Origin: JABSOG01 sp047617105
GTDB lineage: Bacteria; Pseudomonadota; Gammaproteobacteria; Enterobacterales; Alteromonadaceae
Assembly: GCA_047617105.1 (NCBI GenBank)
Contig: JBLGCB010000405.1
Coordinates: forward strand, 1-6,266
DNA length: 6,266 nt
Direction: 5' to 3'
Numbering within the stretch: the first letter of the stretch is position 1; every line of letters begins with the position of its first letter. Made by a program: the position numbers and the translations under genes. The notes beneath the pieces are model-generated. The model was given only the letters and a program-made list of their open reading frames with translations, made no database searches and had not been told where the DNA came from. This document shows, in pieces, positions 1-5,700 of this stretch.

Positions 1-966
1 TTAAATCACGATGTTACTAGCATTTGCGGAGATTTACGTGATTATGACGATACTCTTGCGCAATTTAAAGGTGTCGATCTGGTTTTTGGCGGTCCTCCCT
101 GCCAAGGTTTCTCTGTCGCTGGAAAAATGGATCCACACGATGAAAGAAGCCAACTAATCTGGCATTTTTTCGACAAAGTAGAAGCCTTAAAACCAACCTC
201 ATTTGTCTGTGAAAATGTCAAAGCATTGGCGGTTAATAGTCGCTGGGAGCAAATTAAACAAGGATTAATCACAAAAGCCGAACAACTCGGATACGTCACG
301 GCTTTAGTCTTGCTAAATGCATCAGATTTTGATGTGCCACAATCCAGGGAACGTATGTTTCTTATTGGCATAAAAACATCAGAAAGAAACATTAGCAGTA
401 TCGATTTTAAAACAGCTCTTTATGCTTCTTTGGAAAAAAAGAAGCAAAAACCTGCAACAATCTCAAGCCTAATCCATAAACTTGGTCCCGCCGGGAGTGA
501 AAACAACAACCGTATTTGTTCTGCCATCATTACCTATGCCAAAAATCCAGTTCTGCGCAAAAGCGCTTATGCAGGTATGCTCTTTAATGGTGCAGGCAGA
601 CCAATCAACCCTCGCGGTGTCGCTCTAACCCTACCTGCTTCGATGGGGGGTAATAAAACCCCAATTGTAGATGAAGATGAAATATTTTCAGCCCAACCCA
701 GTTATATCGAACAATACCACCACCAATTAAGAGATGGGACACCACCAAGAACAGGCATGGCCCCGCCAAGATTACGCCGGATAACCATAGATGAAGCTTT
801 GGCGATACAAACATTCCCAAGCCATTATAAATTAGCAGGTAGCCAGAGCGCCATGTTCAGGCAAATCGGCAATGCAGTCCCCTGTCGTCTTGCACAAGTC
901 GTAGCCCAAAGTGTGAATGAAGTACTAAACCTTGGTGTCAGCGCCTTTATTCATCATCAGTCATGA
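1..966 (+). CDS. C5-cytosine DNA methyltransferase, C-terminal part (5' end outside window)
   Basis: Transfers a methyl group from S-adenosylmethionine to carbon 5 of cytosine in a specific DNA site. The frame is open from base 1, and all numbering here is for the visible 321 residues. Seen: a GDL segment at 10-12 (motif III-like); catalytic motif IV GGPPCQGFS at 30-38 with nucleophile Cys34; ENV at 71-73 (motif VI, Glu71); QSRER at 114-118 (motif VIII); a variable stretch of about 120-255 that should hold the target-recognition domain; RRITIDEALAIQTFP at 259-273 (motif IX); QIGNAVP at 288-294 (motif X). The SAM-binding motif I (usually DLFAGxGG) must lie left of the window. An internal ATG at 127 falls after the catalytic Cys and cannot be the true start. 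All visible motifs are intact, so the enzyme is probably active. The recognition sequence cannot be read. The gene to its right is convergent, so any partner endonuclease would be upstream; it could also be an orphan methylase. Confidence 0.96.
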   Translation, partial: LNHDVTSICGDLRDYDDTLAQFKGVDLVFGGPPCQGFSVAGKMDPHDERSQLIWHFFDKVEALKPTSFVCENVKALAVNSRWEQIKQGLITKAEQLGYVTALVLLNASDFDVPQSRERMFLIGIKTSERNISSIDFKTALYASLEKKKQKPATISSLIHKLGPAGSENNNRICSAIITYAKNPVLRKSAYAGMLFNGAGRPINPRGVALTLPASMGGNKTPIVDEDEIFSAQPSYIEQYHHQLRDGTPPRTGMAPPRLRRITIDEALAIQTFPSHYKLAGSQSAMFRQIGNAVPCRLAQVVAQSVNEVLNLGVSAFIHHQS

Positions 967-973
967 GTGCTTT

Positions 974-992
974 CCCCCACGCTTCAGTGGGG
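974..992. terminator. Stem-loop between convergent genes
   Basis: CCCCAC at 975-980 and GTGGGG at 987-992 form a perfect 6-base-pair GC-rich stem with a 6-base loop (GCTTCA). It sits between the methyltransferase stop (964-966) and the stop of the opposing membrane-protein gene (998-1000), where a shared bidirectional terminator would be expected. Neither strand has a T-run after the stem, so it is not a classical intrinsic terminator. It could instead be a REP-type palindrome or a leftover hairpin end of an IS200/IS605-like element. Confidence 0.4.
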
Positions 993-997
993 TCCAC

Positions 998-1840
998 CTA
1001 CAATTGCTCAAACTCCCCATCCAGCGCATTTACTTGGTTATTTTCACGACATAATAAACGCAAAAAATTATCATTTCGTGCAAACCAAGCTTTAACTTCT
1101 TTGGCGTCAAACAACTGGGCAAACGCACTCAAGTCAAAGTGGCCGTCTTTGAATCCGTCGAAATTGACCACCCCATCAATGGCATCAAAATAATCGGCCA
1201 TCGCGTCTTTAAGAAAATAAAAATCCATGCATTGTGGCTGTTGCCCTTTTACCCGAGCGGCAAAAAACATCATCAGGCTAACGCTTTGACCCATCACATA
1301 CTCGATGCGATTATGCGCCACCGCCTTTTCATCGGCATCATGGCTCTGGGCCAACTTAAGCGCGACCTCTGATGCCTGCACAATTTCAGCAAATTTAAAC
1401 AAAATAAAACTGGCCAGCTTATCATTAAGGGCAAAATCACCTTCGCGGGAATGGGGATAAAAAACCTTATGCAATACCCGGCTGCTCATACCCAGACGTT
1501 TCATCAACTCGGGCGGCATATGTTGATTAAATTGACTTATATGCAAATAATGATTAGCAAACGTGGTTTGCTGTTGCTGCGACAACATTTGTTGTTTGAG
1601 CAATGCGGTGCGTTGATTGGAGATGAGCAGCGCCAGTGACGGGATCACCAAGACCAGAAAAAGTAGCGGTACCTGAAAGTAATCAATCGCAAAAGCCAGC
1701 CCTTGCGGTGTTGGGGCAAAGATTAAACTGCCATCAGCAGTGTTGTAGATTAAAAAAGCCAACCACACGGCCAGACCCAGCGGGATAATCACTGCCAACC
1801 AGAACGACGGCAATTTCATTAAACGGTGTTCGACAGACAT
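998..1840 (-). CDS. Two-helix inner-membrane protein with helical cytoplasmic domain, unknown function
   Basis: I do not recognise a named family. The 280-residue product (start at 1838-1840) has a basic N-terminus (HRLMK), a first membrane helix at about 13-32, a short loop, and a second helix at about 56-74 followed by NQR. This suggests an inner-membrane hairpin with both ends in the cytoplasm. A Gln-rich stretch (about 81-92, LLKQQMLSQQQQ) looks like a helical linker. The remaining roughly 185 residues are predicted soluble and helix-rich, with a conserved-looking patch around 98-140 (NHYLH, then FYPHSREGDF). The in-frame ATG at 1876 would give 292 residues but lacks a ribosome-binding site. 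The ATG at 1840 has AAAGGT eight bases upstream, so I prefer it. The anchor-plus-coil-plus-helical layout recalls putative abortive-infection membrane proteins. That is an impression, not a family assignment. It is convergent with the methyltransferase and divergent from the sensor kinase, so it is probably transcribed alone. Confidence 0.8.
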   Translation of the reverse strand: MSVEHRLMKLPSFWLAVIIPLGLAVWLAFLIYNTADGSLIFAPTPQGLAFAIDYFQVPLLFLVLVIPSLALLISNQRTALLKQQMLSQQQQTTFANHYLHISQFNQHMPPELMKRLGMSSRVLHKVFYPHSREGDFALNDKLASFILFKFAEIVQASEVALKLAQSHDADEKAVAHNRIEYVMGQSVSLMMFFAARVKGQQPQCMDFYFLKDAMADYFDAIDGVVNFDGFKDGHFDLSAFAQLFDAKEVKAWFARNDNFLRLLCRENNQVNALDGEFEQL

Positions 1841-1848
1841 GACCTTTG

Positions 1849-1854
1849 ACCTTT
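1849..1854 (-). promoter_or_regulatory. Ribosome binding site that favours the 1840 start
   Basis: On the minus strand AAAGGT lies eight bases before the ATG at 1838-1840. A second copy (AAAGGT at 1842-1847) is almost touching the ATG, too close to work. The longer start at 1874-1876 is preceded by a pyrimidine-rich stretch with no Shine-Dalgarno sequence. This is why the shorter start was chosen. Confidence 0.5.
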
Positions 1855-1874
1855 GGACGCTTCGGCCGGGTATC

Positions 1875-1880
1875 ATAATA
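1875..1880 (-). promoter_or_regulatory. Possible -10 box for the membrane-protein gene
   Basis: Minus-strand TATTAT matches TATAAT at five of six positions, and an overlapping TATGAT (1872-1877) does so too. No convincing -35 box lies 16-18 bases upstream. If used, transcription would begin near 1866-1869, leaving a leader of about 25 bases before the 1840 start and excluding the 1876 start. Confidence 0.25.
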
Positions 1881-1942
1881 GAAAATGGTGGCGACTGGAA
1901 GGTTCTAGGAGATATGAGGAGGTATTAGCAGCTGGAAAGTTG

Positions 1943-1969
1943 TTGGTGGTCAACATTTCAAACCACCAA
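1943..1969. repeat. 8-base inverted repeat
   Basis: TTGGTGGT at 1943-1950 and ACCACCAA at 1962-1969 are perfect reverse complements separated by 11 bases. No T-run follows on either strand. It lies upstream of the leftward membrane-protein gene, so it could be an operator or a mobile-element remnant, but the sequence does not say which. Confidence 0.45.
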
Positions 1970-2134
1970 ATATCCCTTTGCCAAATCCCGCAGTTGAGCA
2001 AGCTCCAACCGAAAACAAGTTGAGATCAATAAAAATTTGCAGCAAGCCATATTTTTATTAATCCATCCCAACCAACGAATCGAAGCATCTTTATACTCAA
2101 CCACGAGATCTGGTTCTCCCTGTGTATTAGGGGG
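1958..2134 (-). other. Start-less 58-codon open frame, possible gene remnant
   Basis: On the minus strand the frame is open from a TAG (2135-2137) to a TGA (1958-1960). The translation reads fairly protein-like (for example GEPDLVVEYKDASIRWLGW, later LELAQLRDLAKGYLVV). It has no start codon with a ribosome-binding site; the only ATG is about halfway along. An open stretch of this length can arise by chance, so this is a weak candidate for the decayed end of a gene. I do not recognise a family. Confidence 0.15.
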
Positions 2135-2171
2135 CTAGCCCTGAACACCTTTTTTTGGGCATCCTGCCCCC
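2130..2171. repeat. Cluster of competing GC-rich hairpins around a T7 run
   Basis: GGGCTAGCCC (2132-2141) is a perfect palindrome. GGGCA (2157-2161) pairs with TGCCC (2165-2169) around a 3-base loop. The outer GGGGGC (2130-2135) can instead pair with GCCCCC (2166-2171). Seven T lie at 2150-2156, between the two small hairpins. Read on the + strand, the T-run begins eight bases after the first palindrome, too far for a standard intrinsic terminator. The arrangement resembles a small REP/MITE-like intergenic element. Confidence 0.35.
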
Positions 2172-2290
2172 AAACAAAACCCCACCTTGGTGCTTTGCGT
2201 TAGATCATAATCCGTTATTTTTTCCCTTAATTACCTATTCCATGTCTCCCAACCTTGGTATGACTTCCTTTACTTACTCCTATAAAAACA

Positions 2291-2335
2291 ACTTCCCTTT
2301 ATACAGCTTCCCTTTATACGACTTCCTTTTTACAA
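2291..2335. repeat. Three tandem 15-base repeats, pyrimidine-rich
   Basis: The units at 2291-2305, 2306-2320 and 2321-2335 follow the pattern RCTTCCCTTTATACR. The first two share an uninterrupted 13-base core (CTTCCCTTTATAC), and the third is diverged. Related fragments flank the array: ACTTCCTTTACTTA at 2263-2276 and ACTTTTCCCTTTA at 2346-2358. The array is therefore probably a decayed longer run. It overlaps no credible gene. Confidence 0.75.
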
Positions 2336-2357
2336 CGTCCTAGTGACTTTTCCCTTT

Positions 2358-2373
2358 AGCGGTTAACCCCGCT
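2358..2373. repeat. Short stem-loop after the tandem repeats
   Basis: AGCGG (2358-2362) pairs with CCGCT (2369-2373) around the loop TTAACC, extendable by a G-T pair and a further T-A pair. No T-run follows. Its function is unknown. Confidence 0.3.
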
Positions 2374-2447
2374 GAGTCAGTAGGAGCATATTATCGAAGC
2401 TCAGACATATCTGTTATCAATTATCCGTCAAAAACTGTTAATAATCA

Positions 2448-2510
2448 GACTATGAAATTTATTTCTTACTTATCAATGAGTTAAAAACAAACTAATCGAC
2501 TGTGAAATTT
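2448..2510. repeat. 13-base direct repeat with a 50-base period
   Basis: GACTATGAAATTT at 2448-2460 recurs as GACTGTGAAATTT at 2498-2510, differing at one base and offset by exactly 50 bases. The spacing is close to five helical turns, as seen for paired regulator sites. The second copy overlaps the CRP-like site. Confidence 0.5.
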
Positions 2511-2516
2511 TGCACA
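2501..2516 (+). promoter_or_regulatory. CRP-like binding site upstream of the sensor kinase
   Basis: TGTGA-AATTTT-GCACA matches the known CRP consensus TGTGA-N6-TCACA at nine of ten half-site bases. It is centred about 200 bases upstream of the kinase ATG in the AT-rich part of the divergent region. No strong sigma-70 promoter sits at a standard CRP distance from it, so the promoter it would control is unresolved. Confidence 0.45.
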
Positions 2517-2531
2517 CGGCACGATTATGCT

Positions 2532-2541
2532 AGTCATGACT
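2532..2541. promoter_or_regulatory. 10-base perfect palindrome, possible operator
   Basis: AGTCATGACT reads the same on both strands. A partial echo, CATGAC, occurs 20 bases downstream at 2555-2560. The position just downstream of the CRP-like site suits a regulator site, but no regulator can be named. Confidence 0.25.
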
Positions 2542-2611
2542 TGAATTTAACAAACCATGACCAGCAGGAAAAAAGTACAAATACGAGAATGAAGAAATAC
2601 AAAAAACACAC

Positions 2612-2617
2612 TATACT
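2612..2617 (+). promoter_or_regulatory. Possible -10 box for the sensor kinase
   Basis: TATACT matches TATAAT at five of six positions. No clear -35 hexamer lies 16-18 bases upstream. If used, transcription would begin near 2624, within the 12-base tandem repeat, with an untranslated leader of about 85 bases. Confidence 0.25.
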
Positions 2618-2623
2618 TAAATC

Positions 2624-2647
2624 TGCATCCAACTATGCATCCAACTA
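2624..2647. repeat. Perfect tandem duplication of 12 bases
   Basis: TGCATCCAACTA occurs twice with no gap (2624-2635 and 2636-2647). It lies about 60 bases upstream of the kinase start, probably within or just before its leader. It could be a replication-slippage duplication or a doubled binding site. Confidence 0.8.
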
Positions 2648-2708
2648 GGCACTGCGCCGTTATGAGACAACACGCCCTAGATCAAAATCTGAGAACAACC
2701 TAAAACTT

Positions 2709-5700
2709 ATGCAAAAATTGTCATCCGTTTTTATCTACCTTTTCACCACCCTATTGTCACCCACGCTGTGGCTTGTTTTGTGTTTACTATTACCCATGCC
2801 AACATGGGCTAAACTCAGCGCCTTTCATTTTGATAACCTGACCAATGTCCCGGGGCTACAAAATCTATTTACCCTCAAGGTCATTCAAGACCCACAAGGT
2901 TATATCTGGGTCGCCACTCAGGATGGTTTGTTTCGCTATGATGGTTATCACTTCAAAGCCTTTTATAATCACCCTGATGATCCCACTTCGCTGTCTGACA
3001 ATTACGTGCAAACCCTATATGTTGATAAACAACAACGGTTATGGGTAGGCACCCAAAACGGCCTCAATTTACTCGACCACAAAACCTTAAAGTTCAAACG
3101 TTATATTCATCGCCCACAAGTGAGCAACAGTTTATCTAATGACTATGTCATGAGCATCAGCGAACGTCATGACGGTTTGTTATGGGTCGGCACTTTTGGC
3201 GGTGGACTCAATTTGTTCGACCCTAACACAGAATCATTTAGCCACTTTATGTATGATAAGGATGACCCGACCAGCCTCAGTAATAACCGCATTTACACCC
3301 AAATAACCGACCATCAGGGCGATTTATGGGTCGCCACTCGCGATGGCGGGCTGAACCGTTTAAATCACAAAAGTGGCATTTTTACACGTTATCAACACGA
3401 CCCAAACAACCCCAACAGCCTCAGCCATAATAAGATTTATGCGCTTGTTGAAGACGCCGATAACATCCTCTGGGTCGGTACCCGTGGCGGCGGGTTAAAT
3501 CGATTCAATCGTCAAGACAACACTTTTACCCACTTTCGCCATGATGCCGATGATATTTACAGCCTTGGCAGCGACCATGTTTTCGCCCTATTTGCCGATA
3601 AAAACAATGCTTTATGGGTCGGTACCCAAGAAGGTGGTTTAAACCTGCTAGACAAGCAAACCCACCGCTTCAACCGCTATCAATCCAATCTACAAAACAA
3701 CGCCAGCCTAAACAACAATAACGTCATGTCCATCACCCAAGACCAAACCGGTTTGCTGTGGGTTGGCACTTTTGGCGGTGGTATCAGCAAGTTCGACCCT
3801 GACAGTAAACGCTTTGGCCTGATGCGACACAATCCAAATAATCCCGACAGTATCAGTTCTAATGAAGTGCGTGCCATTTTCAAAGATAAGCAAAATCAAC
3901 TATGGATAGGCACAGGTCGCGGCCTCGACCGTTATGACCCACTTAATGATCGCTTTGACCATTTTAATCACCAGCCCAATAATCCACAAAGTCTGGCCAG
4001 TAACCATGTCTCCGCCATTTATCAAGACTTGACTGGAGATATCTGGGTTGGCACCCGCACCAACGGCCTCAGTCGCTTCAACCAGCAAAGTCAAACTTTC
4101 AAACACTATTGTAATCAAAGTGGCGATAACAGCAGTTTAAGTGATGACATTATTCGCACTATCCATCAAGACCAACGCGGCAACCTGTGGGTGGGCACCA
4201 GTAATGGTCTCAACCGATTTAACCCCAAAACCAATAGCTTTACCCGTTACCATCATGACGCTGATGATCCCGACAGTATCACCGCCGATACGGTTTATGT
4301 GTTATACAGCGATCGCCGAGGCTGGTTATGGGCAGGTACCTCAGAGGGGCTGAATTTATTCAATCATGAAAACGGTAAATTCATCCGTTACCAACATATT
4401 GTCGATCAACCCAATAGCTTAAGTCATGACGCGGTCTATTCCATCTACCAAGACCCACAAGGACTATTTTGGCTTGGCACTGGCGGCGGGCTGAATAAGT
4501 TTGATCCCAACAAACGCTCTTTTATTCATTACCGCCAAAAAGATGGTCTCTCCAGTGATGGCATCTTTGCGGTTTTACCAGATAAAACTGGCAAGCTATG
4601 GCTCGGCGTCGGCGTCGGCGAACAAAGTATTTCAGTGCTCGATCCCCTCACTGGCGAGATTAAAAATAACATTGGCGCAGCAGCCAATTGTAATTCTGGT
4701 TATAACGTCTATTTTGGCGCTTCCGACGGACAGTTATTTTTTGGCGGTGATGGTTACTGTGCTTTTTACCCTGAACAAGCCGCCAGTGCGGGTCAGCCAC
4801 CGGCGCTGGTTTTCACCGATTTCAGAATTCTCAATAAAAGCACCCTACTGCACACCACCACCTCGCCCTCACCTTTAACCAACGTCATCAACCACACCCA
4901 ATCCGTCACCCTCAGTCATCTAGAAAATATACTATCTTTTGAATTTTCGGCACTGCATTACACCGATCCCCCCAATAACCGTTACCAATACAAGCTAGAA
5001 GGCTTTAATAAAGATTGGATTGAAACGGCAGCCGACAATCGTCGTGCTACCTTCACCAATCTTGCACCGGGCGATTACACTTTTCGGGTGAAGGGCAGCA
5101 ATAATGAAGCGCTGTGGAATCCACAAGAACGAATGATTAAACTGACCATCAAACCTGCGCCTTGGCATACTTGGTGGGCTTATACCGCCTATACCCTGCT
5201 CATTAGTTTGCTGGTCGGAGTGATTGGCTGGCAACGCCATCAACGAGGACAGGCACTGATTTTGGCCAAAAACAATGCAGAAAAAGCCAACGAAGCCAAA
5301 AGCACCTTTATCGCCAATGTCTCTCATGAAATTCGAACCCCGTTAAATGCAGTGCTCGGTTATGCCCAAATGCTCAGCCGTGATCAAGCTCTCAACCCAG
5401 ACCAACGCAGCAAACTCGACATCATCGAAAAATCTGGCAGCCATTTACTCAACCTTATCAATGATATTCTCGATATATCTAAAATCGAAGCCAATGCCAT
5501 GTCGCTGGCCACGGTGGATTTTGAGTTGGTCACCTTAGTTGAGGGCATTGCCGTGATGTTGGCGGGTCGTTGTGAAGAAAAAAAGCTCAACTGGCAACTG
5601 ATCAATCACTGCGATGACTTTATTTCGGTGCATGGCGACCAGTGTAAACTGCGCCAAATATTGATTAACCTGCTGGGCAATGCAGTCAAGTTTACCAGCG

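Larger units (their letters stand above)
1877..2708. other. Long divergent intergenic region without a convincing gene
   Basis: This is the space between the leftward membrane-protein gene and the rightward sensor-kinase gene. It has no open frame with a plausible start, ribosome-binding site and recognisable product. The left half (about 1877-2175) has small inverted repeats and a 58-codon minus-strand frame without a start. The middle (2260-2375) is pyrimidine-rich with short tandem repeats. The right part (about 2390-2708) is AT-rich and holds direct repeats, a CRP-like site and possible promoter pieces for the kinase. The individual elements are listed separately. Confidence 0.7.

Noticed and set aside
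42..392. Minus-strand 116-codon frame inside the methyltransferase gene
   Set aside because: The + strand frame carries methyltransferase motifs IV, VI and VIII over this stretch, so this is a shadow.
963..1372. Two + strand open frames (963-1193 and 1139-1372) opposite the membrane-protein gene
   Set aside because: They are antisense shadows of the 998-1840 gene. They have no recognisable domains, and the minus-strand product has clear membrane helices.
1451..1639. + strand 62-codon frame opposite the membrane-protein gene
   Set aside because: It is an antisense shadow within a better-supported gene, with no domain.
1916..1923. Strong Shine-Dalgarno-like GAGGAGGT on the + strand
   Set aside because: No ATG, GTG or TTG lies at a usable distance and no long frame follows.
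2155..2343. 62-codon + strand frame beginning MGILPPNKTPP
   Set aside because: It runs through a hairpin and the 15-base repeats, has low-complexity Phe/Pro/Ser/Tyr composition and no ribosome-binding site. It is most likely chance.
2589..2648. 19-codon frame MKKYKKHTILKSASNYASN upstream of the kinase, considered as a leader peptide
   Set aside because: It has no Shine-Dalgarno sequence, no attenuator hairpin before the kinase, and the 12-base tandem repeat accounts for its end.
3680..4118. Minus-strand frames of 63-72 codons inside the kinase gene
   Set aside because: The + strand carries continuous propeller blades here. These frames arise from the repeated blade sequence.
4501..4878. 125-codon + strand frame in another register within the kinase gene
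   Set aside because: It overlaps the intact kinase frame, which continues without a break through this stretch, and has no recognisable domain.
4995..5605. Minus-strand frames of 110 and 73 codons opposite the Y_Y_Y/HisKA region
   Set aside because: The + strand holds the conserved His873 box and Y_Y_Y domain. The minus frames are shadows.
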